From Siphonodentalium dalli (Eukaryota; Mollusca; Scaphopoda; Gadilida; Siphonodentaliidae): 64,000 bases of DNA. The stretch is from positions 165,532,394 to 165,596,393 of the forward strand of contig CP136069.1 of the NCBI GenBank assembly GCA_032622095.1. The letters are read 5' to 3'. Below the pieces are notes generated by a model. The model was not told the origin of the DNA. It was given only the letters and a program-made list of their open reading frames with translations, and did no database searches. Of the stretch, positions 36,001-46,675 are shown piece after piece (the first letter of the stretch is position 1; each line of letters starts with the position of its first letter). Position numbers and translations under genes: made by a program.

Positions 36001-36068
36001 CATTCTTTCATGCAGTTGACTCAGCGCCTGAACACTAACTTATCAGTTGCAAGCACCCAAACAAGTTC

Positions 36069-36468
36069 TTAACCCTTTACCCAACAAACCGGCCAAAACC
36101 GGCCAAATAAAGCTTCAACAGCCTAAAATATCTTCGGTCTGTCTCAATAGAACCATACAAATATGGATATCATTGGAACCGGCTCCTTGACCACATTGTG
36201 ATAGTTACAGTTATGCCCTGTGCCAATGCATTCTCTTATATATGCGAGTCGACCATAGGTCGCCTCGCATATATAAGAGAATGCATTGGCCTAAAAAAAA
36301 TCTTTTTTTAACACTTTTTACCATTTTTTCTTACATTCTTTAACAATTTTATAATTTGTAATGTGTTAAGCCAATGCATTCTCTTATATATGCGAGGCGA
36401 CCTATGGTCGACTCGCATATATAAGAGAATGCATTGGCACAGGGCCCTTCTGTTGGGTAAAGGGTTAA
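36069..36468 (+). mobile_element. Palindromic MITE, TTAACCCTTTACCCAACA family
   Basis: A complete copy of 400 bp with TTAA on both sides. It holds the unique arm (CCAAATAAAGCTTCAACAGC, TATCTTCGGTCTGTCTC, GATATCATTGGAACCGG), two opposed full-length palindrome cassettes and the AT-rich spacer. A near-identical copy of the same length is at 41665-42064. Confidence 0.95.
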
Positions 36469-37423
36469 TATGCCTTTATTTTTTGGGGTTATCCTACTTT
36501 CAGCTGCTATGTCATATCACGACGATGTCGGTTTTATCGTCAGGGAAAGACCGCACAGATAATAATAACATCACTCCACTCAACGTAGAAACCACACACC
36601 CCCGGCAAGCAACTCACATGTGAAAATGCCCAAATACTGGACTCGGGTTATTTTGCCTTTGCGTGGATCACAAATCGGCGGTTGTTGGGGTTAGAACTAG
36701 ATCCGTCATCGCATCCAATTTGCAATAGTTGAATTACTGAGGTTTGGAACCGGCTCAATGGTTTCATATATTTCCGGTTTCGAGGAACGGGGAACGGGAA
36801 TAAAACGTCCGTGGAAAACGGGAATTTTACCTGGTAATACACAAGTTTTAAAACATGACAAGATTATCACAGAGGTGAATATACATTGTCCATCAACATG
36901 GCATCGATTTCCGACATCAGATCTGTATCCAAGGAAAGCTATGTTCGCCGGGTGGAACCTGGACGTGTGCCGAGAGCGAGCCGATGTGTGACCCAGGGCC
37001 AGAGAACACACATTATCATTGAATACCAAGCTCGTAAACCGGTATACATGGTTCATCTCGTACAAGTTATGTCTAAACCACTACACCGTACGCAACCACT
37101 ACTCCAGTATACTCAACCACTACACAAATACTCAACCACTACACCGTACTCAACCACTACACCCGTATGTCCCAATTGGATTCTCCTAAAAAAAATTATA
37201 TTCTAATGAAGTACATATTCAGCTATCCAGTAAACTAAAAGGTATTTGTGTGTCAATTAGTTCCGGGTTGACCCCATTCTTCGGCTATTTGTCAACAATT
37301 TTTTGTACAATAGACTAAATTAATGCTGAACCATTTCGAGTGGAAAATGGCGCCCATCGGTATTATGTGTTTGATTTGTAGCATGCATGATACATCTAAT
37401 GATAGCTCCTTGTCATTCCACAG
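36469..37423. other. Intron 2, right end, with a short tandem
   Basis: About 37076-37172 holds five degenerate copies of an ACTCAACCACTACACC-type unit. It ends in the acceptor TCCTTGTCATTCCACAG. Confidence 0.6.
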
Positions 37424-37565
37424 TGGCGTTGCGATCAACAGAAAGGTCCATTCCGTAGAGGAGTCTTGTCTTAGCGAGACCGGGGACCGATCGGGGCGAC
37501 CGTCCGGCAAGAAGAAGAAGAAGCAAAGAAAGACATACGTCGACGACGATAGAACAAGGAAACAG
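37424..37565 (+). CDS. GPCR exon: third intracellular loop
   Basis: The exon is recognised by phase and context. It begins after CATTCCACAG with one base that completes the split AA|T codon from 19559. It then reads GVAINRKVHSVEESCLSETG, DRSGRPSG, a run of five Lys from (AAG)5, QRKTYVDDD and RTRKQ, and stops at CAG|GTACGA. RTRKQ joined to VVIMLIV of the next exon is the expected ICL3-TM6 boundary. It is 142 bases (one plus 47 codons), the exact remainder needed. The loop is hydrophilic, basic near TM6, and rich in Ser/Thr that could be phosphorylated. Its last 20 bases and the donor recur in the minisatellite that follows. Confidence 0.9.
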
Positions 37566-37965
37566 GTACGATCTGGGACGATAGAACAATGAAACAGGTA
37601 CGATCGGGGACGATAGAACAATGAAACAGATATACGATCTGGGACGATAGAACAATGAAACAGGTACGATCGGGGACGATAGAACAATGAAACAGGTACG
37701 ATCGGGGACGATAGAACAATGAAACAGGTACGATCGGGGACGGGGATAGAACAATGAAACAGATATACGATCTGGGACGATAGAACAATGAAACAGGTAC
37801 GATCTGGGACGATAGAATAATGAAACAGGTACGATCGGGGACGGGGATAGAACAATGAAACAGGTACGATCGGGGACGATAGAATAATGAAACAGGTACG
37901 ATCGGGGACGATAGAATAATGAAACAGGTACGATCGGGGGCGATAGATCTAGGAAACGTGTATGA
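37546..37965 (+). repeat. Minisatellite built from an exon end and its splice donor, unit about 32 bp
   Basis: The unit is ACGATAGAACAATGAAACAG followed by GTACGATCGGGG (or GTACGATCTGGG); the first unit is the exon end itself. CAG|GTACG is intact at 37566 (native) and again at 37598, 37664, 37696, 37728, 37797, 37829, 37864, 37896 and 37928. Two units have CAGATATACG instead (about 37630 and 37762), and the last unit is decayed. Spacing is mostly 32 bp, with 33-37 bp units where ATA or GGGG is inserted. Open frames on the - strand rich in PRSYLFHCSIV are artefacts. Confidence 0.95.
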
Positions 37966-38037
37966 TCGGGACGTGGGGGCGATGTGGAGACTTTGGTCAA
38001 AATATTTGTCAAGAGTTGAAAACTTCATACTTGACAC

Positions 38038-38412
38038 ATAACCCTTTACCCAACAGAAGGGCCCTGTTCCAATGCATTCTCTTATATATGCGAGTCGACC
38101 ATAGGTCGCCTCGCATATATAAGAGAATGCATTGGCTTAACACATTAAAAATTATAAAATTGTTAAAGAATGTAAGAAATAATTTTTTAGGCCAATGCAT
38201 TCTCTTATATATGCGAGGCGACCTATGGTCGACTCGCATATATAAGATAATGCATTGACACAGGGCATAACTGTAACTATCACAATGTGGTCAAGGAGCC
38301 GGTTCCAATTATATCCATATTTGTATGGTTCTATTGAGACAGACCGAAGATATTTTAGGCTGTTGAAGCTTTATTTGGGCTTTTTTGGCCGGTTTGTTGG
38401 GTAAAGGGTTAA
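38038..38412 (-). mobile_element. Palindromic MITE, TTAACCCTTTACCCAACA family
   Basis: Same structure and orientation as 34429-34810, with a shorter spacer. The left target is ATAA rather than TTAA, the right one is TTAA. Confidence 0.9.
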
Positions 38413-38929
38413 TCTTCCAACAAGTAATTAGAGTGAAAGTTTTTGTTTTTAGACTAAAAGTCGAATAATTTGCTACTAAAATGATCATCAGTTGGACAAT
38501 TTAAACGAATGTTGTCAACAGTTGGAAAGCTTGAGGTACATGTACTATGAAACAGCAAAATGCAATATGCATTTATTCCACATCGGTTGGTGTGAGTCGC
38601 GTGTTTTCAACGGAATACCAGCCATTGAATACATATATTGGTGTTTATTCCACAAGTATTCCTAGAATTAAAGTGAATCCCGTTGACGTCACACTAAGTA
38701 GATGACGTTCCATTCTATCGTGAAACCGGAACTATACATTAAAAGAATCATCACACATCGCTCATTTCGTTCTATCCTTCCGCGTCGATAAAACCATGCA
38801 TTAACACACTCGAGTCTTGCTGTGAATATACCCCACATAGATCAACTTACGTACATAACGTCAACGATCCTCTTTGGGTGATTCGCAGGTAGATGTAATT
38901 ATCGGTTTTTAATCAGACTTAAAACCTCT
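38413..38929. other. Intronic, nothing recognised
   Basis: One CRE octamer TGACGTCA at 38694-38701. No exon is seen. Confidence 0.4.
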
Positions 38930-39245
38930 TGGCGGTTTTCGCTCCAAAATACACCTAAGAATATTCGCTTTGGAACTGTTCGCGGTATCGAAATAGGTCG
39001 ATAAATACTTGAACTACGAACATGATATGTCCCAGCAAGACGCATTGCAGTCATAAAATATAACTTTCAACACGGGGTTTGGGTCCCAAACGAAAAGAGA
39101 ACCATTTACACGGCATGGAACAAAGGAGAGATCCACGTTAGGCTATTCCTGATATGGTAGAAATAAAAACCATTTCTTCCTCGTCTAAGAACAATCGAAA
39201 ACAGCTGGAAAGAGTCTATGACCATGGCGTGTATTTTTCATGGCA
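38930..39245. repeat. Dispersed repeat, copy 2 (partner 33500 / 34203)
   Basis: Carries in one piece the blocks split in the other copy: GTATCGAAATAGGTCGATAA, then CAACACGGGGTTTGGGTCCC, then AAAACAGCTGGAAAGAGTC. Confidence 0.75.
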
Positions 39246-39335
39246 TGTATCTCGTAAGTTTTCAACTTTCAAAAAGTCCTAATTTAATGCTGAACTTAAA
39301 TGATTTGGCTGCGATGTTATTCTTTAATTTATATA

Positions 39336-39478
39336 TTGTCATAAAGTGACAGTCAGACATAGACAGGTTAGCGTCGTTACATCTCATCTGTCTGTGTATT
39401 ATAAATCATATGAATCGTATCCCAGCGGCATCATTCACGGTCATCGGCCAGAAGGCCGACAGGTAAAATGTTACCTCC
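39336..39478 (+). repeat. TCATAAAGTGACAGTCAGAC repeat, copy 1
   Basis: About 145 bp ending in the hairpin TCGGCCAGAAGGCCGA followed by CAGGTAAAATGTTACC. Further copies in the same orientation are at 43946-44094 and 49515-49668, with a truncated one at 42087-42133. Confidence 0.82.
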
Positions 39479-40052
39479 TTTAAAGGATTACAATGCTCAT
39501 GAAACAACAAAACTCTATCGGAAAGCCACCCCTATTGTGATCACAATAATCCAAGTCCCATATAAATCGCGTAATAAATAAGCCGAGAAATAAATAAATA
39601 ATACCGCCACCGGTTATCGGCTATCTCCGTCGCAAAACCTCGCATGACGTCAAGCGAGGTAAACTAATTAAAAACACGGAATCGGAGTCGGAGTTAATTG
39701 TGTCTACCTATATGGCGATGGAAAATCCGTAATAGACATCAGCGCGTGAGCGTGATGGAATTACTGCGGGGCATATCAATAGCATTGTGTACACATGGTT
39801 AATTGTCATCGCGCGGTGAATTATATTCATTTGCGATTTGTCTTAAGCGCTGTTTGGAAAGTTATTGTTTTGAGAAAAAAACCCATAGAAGGCCGATTGA
39901 GCGGGGTAGGTAACACTTTCGTGTCGAAAATAAAGCTTATAAAAACACGAGCAGGCATGTGAACTCTATTCGGGCGCGTGTTCACGATGTTTTTTTAATT
40001 TTCCGTATATATGCCCCGAGTGTCCCGTATTTACAATAATTCATTCCTAACA
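39479..40052. other. Intronic, nothing recognised
   Basis: Only a CRE octamer at 39655-39662 and a short AAATAAATAAATAA tract. Confidence 0.4.
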
Positions 40053-40217
40053 ATGCCATATAGATGCAGTGTTTTCGGCTATGGCCGGTCTAGTGACTCT
40101 CAGTTAGGTATAATGCTGTATTCATTTCCAAACGATGTTCGTTTACGTGCCATTTGGCGGGATTTCTGTGGGAAACCCGTTGCGCAAAATCAGAAACCGA
40201 TTACATATACTAAATAA
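40053..40217 (+). pseudogene. THAP-domain fragment with a lost zinc ligand
   Basis: Reads MPYRCSVFGYGRSSDSQLGI, then MLYSFPNDVRLRAIWRDFCG and KPVAQNQKPI before a stop. The order M(P)..CS..GC, then a F(P).(D)...R..W motif, is that of the THAP zinc-coordinating DNA-binding domain (C2CH). The second cysteine of the CxxxxC-type pair is Tyr here, and the Cys-x-x-His half is absent because the frame ends. It could be a decayed exon of a THAP protein or of a P-element-like transposase captured in the intron. Confidence 0.55.
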
Positions 40218-40570
40218 AGAGCGTTTAATTTGACAAGTCAGTCATGGTTACGAATACATACAATTGCAGTTAAAGTGGAGAGTATGTTGAATGATTCCCA
40301 ATTTCCTTCACCATTGCTCAATAAAGAGCGTTCCATGTTAAGAGTTTTCCTAATATGGTACGAATAAAAAGAGTTTAATAAAGCGGAAATTGCTATGACT
40401 TGGAAGGATATATCAAGCATGCATATCGGAATTACGTGTACATGTATTGACCTGTATTGGTGTAATCAGTAAAAAATCACGACGACAACTGTTCTAAGTC
40501 CAGTCCCTTTACCTTGATGCAATAAAGAGCGTTCACTATTACGATATATTGCGAATAAAGAACGATTGTA
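40213..40570 (+). repeat. Cluster of AATAAAGAGCGTT motifs
   Basis: AATAAAGAGCGTT occurs at 40213, 40320 and 40521, with a variant at 40554. Inverse copies (AACGCTCTTTATT) or near-copies follow at 41020, 42495, 43674, 45007 and 46848. They belong to a dispersed family with CCTGATATGGTA next to them. Confidence 0.6.
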
Positions 40571-41664
40571 TATGTGCTTACATATTAAACCGGATTATTA
40601 TCCCTCCGTTAAAAAGTGTTATATATGATTGGATGTTTAAACGAACACGGCGAACGTTTATATATCTTATAATCCTATTGTTATGCGTAATTGACACATA
40701 GAGGTCGAGTTATGACCTGCATATTCAATAGACCGCATCGCTAGAGTGTTAATTTTATAGGCCAATAACCACGCATAAACGCAGTGATTTCATCAGTGAC
40801 AGTATGCAAGATAGTTTGGGGGTATACGGGAAGCAATATTCCGAAATATATATAAACACCATATTGCCCTAATATATACATGATTCATAATCAAGAAAAA
40901 TGAACTTATCATATCATATTGTTAATGAATGACTTGATTATAATTGATTACATCCGACAGCAATAAACCGATTTTTTTAGTTTTACCGCGTTACGATAAA
41001 TTAAAACGAAACGCTCTTTATTGACACAAGACAAAAGTTATCTGGAAATTGGAATGTTTACGATATGATAATTGCCTAATAACTGTGCAAGTCTTCGCAT
41101 ATATATGCAATCTTTATATGAATATATAATATATAATATAACTTGGACTATTCCGGTAACGAAAAAACATATATAAACACGAGCACGTGTTTATATAGAT
41201 AAATGCGCGCAAAAAAATATACGGGCATGGTTTTATAGTAACAACACATCGCGATACATATAATAATAATACCACGATAAAGACATTTAATTACGAGAAC
41301 GGCGATGTTTTCGGAAAAGTTTTGCATTCGTAGTGTGATAACGCGACAATCTTCAAAGGCCGCGATCGACTACATGCAAACTTAAAATACTGCTGTAGCG
41401 TATCTATGCGTTGTCGATGGGTTACCACGTGATCGATCACGTGCTATGCTTCTGTTTACATGTGACAATCACGTGATCGGGCCGATGATCACGTGACTTC
41501 GTCTACAACAAGATCTTCGGCTAACTTCGGAATTTTTTTATAATCGTTATAAAAATAACGAATGGCGGCCGAATATTAGATTATATGCGCCCAATGGACA
41601 TTATATATATATATTATCAGTATATTGAAAGAAAATATTATTGTTTTTTCAGCACCCTATTCCT
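40571..41664. other. Intronic, with a CACGTG cluster
   Basis: AT-rich and without a recognised exon. See the separate entry for 41426-41495. Confidence 0.4.
41426..41495. promoter_or_regulatory. Four CACGTG E-boxes in 70 bp
   Basis: CACGTG lies at 41426, 41438, 41470 and 41490, each next to ATC or GAT. The first two form the perfect palindrome CACGTGATCGATCACGTG. E-box bHLH factors bind this core. Regulatory function here is inference. Confidence 0.45.
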
Positions 41665-42064
41665 TTAACCCTTTACCCAACAAACCGGCCAAAACCGGCC
41701 AAATAAAGCTTCAACAGCCTAAAATATCTTCGGTCTGTCTCAATAGAACCATACAAATATGGATATCATTGGAACCGGCTCCTTGACCACATTGTGATAG
41801 TTACAGTTATGCCCTGTGCCAATGCATTCTCTTATATATGCGAGTCGACCATAGGTCGCCTCGCATATATAAGAGAATGCATTGGCCTAAAAAAAAACTT
41901 TTTTTAACACTTTTTACCATTTTTTCTTACATTCTTTAACAATTTTATAATTTTTAATGTGTTAAGCCAATGCATTCTCTTATATATGCGAGGCGACCTA
42001 TGGTCGACTCGCATATATAAGAGAATGCATTGGCACAGGGCCGTTTTGTTGGGTAAAGGGTTAA
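41665..42064 (+). mobile_element. Palindromic MITE, TTAACCCTTTACCCAACA family
   Basis: Full-length, 400 bp, TTAA at both ends, nearly identical to 36069-36468. High similarity implies recent movement. Confidence 0.95.
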
Positions 42065-42158
42065 TGAGAACCACAAAAAAAGACATATTGTCATAAAGTG
42101 ACAGTAAGAAATAGCCAGGTGATAGTCGTTACCTGATGTCATGTGATGTTGGAGTGTC

Positions 42159-42421
42159 TTAGCCCTTCCGTGACTGGAGCTCCCTGGAAGTTTGCGAAAA
42201 CAATGCATGTGCCAATGCATTCTCTTATATATGCAAGTCTCCAATATGGAGCCTCGCGTATATAATAAGAGAATATATTGGCCTAACAATGTTTACCTTG
42301 GTCTTGTAAGCCAGTGCATTCTCTTATATGTGCGACGCTCCGTATGTGAGACTCGCGTACATAAAAGGATGCACTAGCACAGGGTCTTTAATATTGCACC
42401 AGCGCAGCTCCCGTCGTGAAA
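42159..42421 (+). mobile_element. Palindromic MITE, TTAACCCTTCC family
   Basis: TTAGCCCTTCCGTGACTGGA at the left, then GCTCCCTGGAAGTTTGCG, two palindrome cassettes of the GAGTCTCCAATATGGAGCCTC type, and GCACCAGCGCAGCTCCCGTC at the right. Confidence 0.85.
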
Positions 42422-42550
42422 CTAGACACTCATAAATATGCAGGTGACATGATGCCATGTGAGTTGGAGAGCGTTTACTATACATACATGAGTGAGGCAA
42501 ACGCTCTTTGGTGACTATTTTCGATTTGGTGCTAGGAAATTTGAGTCGAT

Positions 42551-42800
42551 TTAACCCTTCCCTGACTGGAGCTTCCTGAGATTTTGAGAAAACCCTGTGC
42601 CAATGCATTCTCTTATATATGATAGTCTCCCATATGGAGCCCCGCATATATAAGATTATATATTGGCCTAACAATACTTACCTTGACCTTGTATATAAGC
42701 CAGTGCATTATACGGTATATACAAGGCTCCATATGAGAGACTCGCATAATTATATAAGATAATGCACTGGGACGTGATATTTAACTATGCACCAGCGCTG
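42551..42800 (+). mobile_element. Palindromic MITE, TTAACCCTTCC family
   Basis: TTAACCCTTCCCTGACTGGA at the left and GCACCAGCGCTGC at the right, two cassettes between. It lies only about 130 bp from the 42159 copy in the same orientation. Confidence 0.82.
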
Positions 42801-42879
42801 CTTACTTTGTCAAGTTTGAGCTATTGTCGTGGTTGGTGTCCGTCATTCATCGGTCCGTCCGTTTGGGGTATCCGTGCGT

Positions 42880-43660
42880 GCGTGTGTCCATCGAGTCAAG
42901 AATTTCCTTTGGCTCACCTTACAGGCCGCATCGCTCATCCGATCATCACCAAACTTCATATGGATCTTTGGGGTGACCTCTAGATGGGAGCCATCAATGC
43001 TTTCCGAAATTTGTAAAAACATGGCCACCAGCAGACATCTTGGATTTACTCTTTCATGACTAAATTCTTCACCACTCCCTACAGGCCACACCCCTCATCC
43101 AATCATCACCCAAACTTCATATGGATCTTCGGGGTGACCTCTAGATAGGAGCCATCGATTTCTTTTTCGAAATTCGAAAGCTGGCAGCCATTTTGGATTT
43201 TACTGTTTGCATGACTGAATAATTTGGCACACCCTACAAACCACATCCATCATGCGATCAACACAAAACATTTGGATCTTCAATATGACTTCTAGATAGG
43301 AGCCATCCATTTGTTTTTCGAAATTCGTAGATAAACATGGCTGACAGCGGCCATTTTGTATTTTAGACTTTGCATGACTTAAATCCTTTGGCACACCATA
43401 CAGTCGTTATTAAACTTCATATGGATGTTCGGGGTGAACCATAGATGAGAGACATCGATTTTTCCATAAATTCGTTAAATAACATGGCTGCCTATGGCCG
43501 TCTTTGATTTTACTCTTTGCCTGACTAAATACTTCGGCACACCCTAGAGACCACATCCCTCATCCAATTGTCACCAAACTTCACATGGATCTTCGGGGTG
43601 TCCTCTAGATTGGCGCCATCGATTATTTCCGAAATTCGTTATCAAACAGCCCACATTTAT
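42880..43660 (+). repeat. Degenerate tandem repeat, unit about 150 bp
   Basis: Five units carry ACCAAACTTCATATGGATCT, TCGGGGTGACCTCTAGAT, GGAGCCATCGAT and ATGGC..CCA..GGCCATTTTGGATTTTAC. They resemble the GCCATCTTGGAT blocks at 31130-31760. Confidence 0.8.
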
Positions 43661-43945
43661 TGGTGAAATGAGGCAAACGCTCTTTATTTGTTACCATATC
43701 AGGAAAAGGATTCGCACCAAACGCTCGTTAATATTTACGCTGAAAAAAATAGAGATTCTTTTTGTTCCTTTGCTGGTGGGATAAATTCTGGGTCTTCAAT
43801 AAAAACAAATTCCGAGGTATTTAGAGTCTGTATATGACTGTATATTTAATATACGTTTGTGCCCATTTTGGCAAGATTGAAAAATTACTATGTTTGATTT
43901 GGCGCTAGAAGCAGATTTAATGCATACTAATTTTTTTATAAGAAA

Positions 43946-44094
43946 TGTTGTCATAAAGTGACAGTCAGACATAGGCAGGTGGGGGTCGTTACTTCTCACT
44001 TGTCTATGTTATAACTCATAGAAATCATATCCCAACGTCATCATTGTCATCGGCCAGAAGACCGACAGGTAAAATGTTACCTACTTAATGACAA
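43946..44094 (+). repeat. TCATAAAGTGACAGTCAGAC repeat, copy 3
   Basis: Same order of blocks as 39336-39478, including the hairpin TCGGCCAGAAGACCGA, preceded by GATTTGGCGCTAGAA and a CTCTTTATT-type block. Confidence 0.82.
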
Positions 44095-44644
44095 TCACGA
44101 AATGCCTCGACGAGAAATATCAGTTTCGCTAGAAATGTATTCACAGTGGTGTCGTGAATAGTACCGTCTTGGTGCATTTCAGACAGCTTATATATTATAT
44201 GCGCATTTGCCGCGATTGCAAAAACATAAAAAAACAGTTGTATTGTACTTGAGATATTTTATTTCGGATATTATTTTTCTATCTGAAAATGAGCAAATGT
44301 TCGAAAAAAGATGAGTTATTTTTTATTAGAATTTTATATTCCATTTTGAGTTATTTCCCTTCCATTGAAACTCGCGTTTCAAGCGAACCAAAATGCACGA
44401 CGAGTCAAACCCAAATCCTTTTCACCCGTCTGCATTTAATAATCCATGTATGATTCTCAAGTTGTACCATTGAAATTAAATTTGGGGTTGATACATAATT
44501 AAATAGAGTATTAGTAATTTACACAAAGATTCTAAATGTACTTACGTCATTTTGAAAACATTCAGATGGATATTGTGCTTGGGCAATCTATTATTCGGGA
44601 TTTGATAACGTTCTCATGTGCATTGTGATTATATTTCCATACTA
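44095..44644. other. Intronic, nothing recognised
   Basis: No exon or clear repeat is seen. Confidence 0.4.
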
Positions 44645-44858
44645 CAGTTATGCCCTAAATAATCGACTCCTCAACCACAGCAGAATTATGGGTAATTTTT
44701 CAGGAATTAGTCGGAAATATGGCTTGTTGGCATTCATCGGAAAGCTCTCTATGAGAGCTTTCTTGTGAATGGCAACAAGCCATATCTCCGACTAAATCCT
44801 GAAAAATTACCCATAATTTTGCTGTGGTTAAAGGAGTCGATTATTTAGGGCATTACTG
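44645..44858. mobile_element. Tc1/mariner-type foldback MITE, TA-flanked
   Basis: TA-CAGTTATGCCCTAAATAATC faces AATCG..TTTAGGGCATTACTG-TA reversed. The two arms meet at GAAAGCTCTCTATGAGAGCTTTC. TA duplication and CAGT ends fit Tc1/mariner. A more perfect copy is at 62773-62985. Confidence 0.85.
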
Positions 44859-46207
44859 TACATCTACAGTAGAGTTGTTTTTACTTGAATTGAAAAAAAT
44901 CAGACTCAATCTTCACGAGAATTCAGACGTAATATATATTCCGATCACACGAGGGACATGGGAGGGGAAGTTGCAGTATCTCAACTATCCACACAGAAGT
45001 GAGGCAAACGTTCTTTATGTTTCATATCATATTAAGAAAAGGACTCACACCGAACGCTCGTTAATATTGAAGCTGAAGAAAAGGGATTCCTTTTTGTCTT
45101 ACTTCCTGGTGAGATTAATTAATTATGTGGCTTTAATAAAATTGACCGATATATATGGATTTAATTACGTTTGTGCCCATTTTGATCCATGGAACGTGGC
45201 AAGACTGATAAATGACTGTTTGATTTGGTGCTAGAAAATGGCAAAAAGATTTAATGCCTACTCAAGAAACTAGCAGGGTTACCCGGCGTTGCCCAGGTTA
45301 AAGTGATGTGAAACCCGCTGCATGCTGTGGATATTTGGTGGGAATAGAGAATACTCTTGCTCAAAGTGTTGCACGTATTCTCATAAATTGTATATCCGAA
45401 TAGCAAATAGTGAAAAGTGATCGAAATTCCTGATGTGAAATTTACCGTTCTACTGGGCATTTAATGTATATCACTTGGTAGGGCGCAGTATTGTGCGAAA
45501 CGAAATAACAAATATTTAATAAGGAATTAATTGTTATCATAAGACTATATAGTACATACATGCATGTGATAATCCATAAATATATTATTTTCTGGAATCG
45601 AAAGGAAACACATAATTATGAACAAAGCAGAAGATACATTTGTGCAGGTTCAGGCGAACTCGGTCAATGTGGAAAGTTACACGATGACGTTGCTCTTCAA
45701 TTTTCGTTGAAATCGACACGGTGACACCTTTGAATGAAATGAACAGCTATGAAATGCTTCTCGGTATAGTATCTCCGCCGTAGTGCTCATCCTGCTTCAA
45801 GAAAAGAATTAAATTGGTTAAATTCATTAAAGATGTTCCCGTTCCTTTCTCGACAAGGTATAACTATTTTCACTTTGTAAAACACATTCAAAATCATCTA
45901 TATTGTGAAATAGTTGAATAATGGTTGTGTTAGTTGTTGCAAACGGGGCCTAATTGAGATGGCTATATTCATGTTGTTTTGCAAATACCAGCGCCACCAA
46001 TATAACGTGTCTTGAATGTTTCATACAGACACTGACTTTTGCTCAAATCGTTCGGATTAGTCAAACACCGCAAAAATGCCAAATTGAGCAAAAATAACGG
46101 CTCTTGTTCTTAACTGTATGCGTCGTTTTTCTCTACCAGCATCATTGAAATACAACAGGACCATAGTAAGTTAGCAGGATCTCTTAACTGGGGGTGGGCA
46201 GTCTGCA
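44859..46207. other. Intronic, dispersed repeat fragments
   Basis: About 45000-45080 repeats the CAAACG(C/T)TCTTTAT...CGAACGCTCGTTAATATT block of 43674. About 45270-45320 holds the head GTTACCCGGCGTTGCCCAGG joined to AAAGTGATGTGAAAC. A 136-codon frame at 44824-45234 spans these repeats and is not accepted as a gene. Confidence 0.5.
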
Positions 46208-46675
46208 TATATATAGAGGATCTCCAAAGAGTTATGTTGGGATATAACATTTTATGAAACTCGTTTGATAAATTTGATTCACAAAGAGTCGTAGACGAGT
46301 TGAGAATCAAATTTATCAAACGAGTTTCATAAAATCTTATATCATACAACATAACGAATTGAAGATCTTAAATTGTATAATCACATAAAACAAACTAGAG
46401 CTGCATGCATTTTTAACAAATCAAAATCCTTAAAAGAAGTTGCCGAATGTATATATTTACAGCGTTGTCTGAGACGTTTCACAAACGTATACGACAGTAA
46501 TGCGCGCTCTGGTTGGCGACGGGAAATATAGTCTCACAATTTGCCTCTTTGTTTATGTGTCTATTTTCGTTAATGCAACGAAGTTGGAAAATAATTTAAC
46601 TTTAATGAACAAAGCAATCAGTTTCTGGTGTTTTGTCATGCCAGGCTTTTCGAAATAGTATTAATCCGCCTGAAT
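46208..46675 (-). mobile_element. Non-autonomous element with terminal palindrome, copy 2
   Basis: Reverse-oriented relative of 11215-11662. It begins with the palindrome (TATGTTGGGATATAACATTT, ATGAAACTCGTTTGAT and complements) and ends TTAATGAACAAAGCAATCAG then ATTAATCCGCCTG. Confidence 0.8.

Noticed and set aside
36886-37206. 106-codon forward frame with PLHKYSTTTPYSTTTPV
   Set aside because: The end is the ACTCAACCACTACACC short tandem, and the rest shows no domain or splice support.
37292-38037. Open frames of nearly 200 codons on the - strand rich in RPRSYLFHCSIV
   Set aside because: Three overlapping frames of the ~32-bp minisatellite; shadow of the repeat, not a gene.
44824-45234. 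136-codon forward frame
   Set aside because: Starts in the end of a mariner-type foldback and runs through dispersed repeat blocks that also occur at 43674 and 46848. It has no domain and no codon signal.
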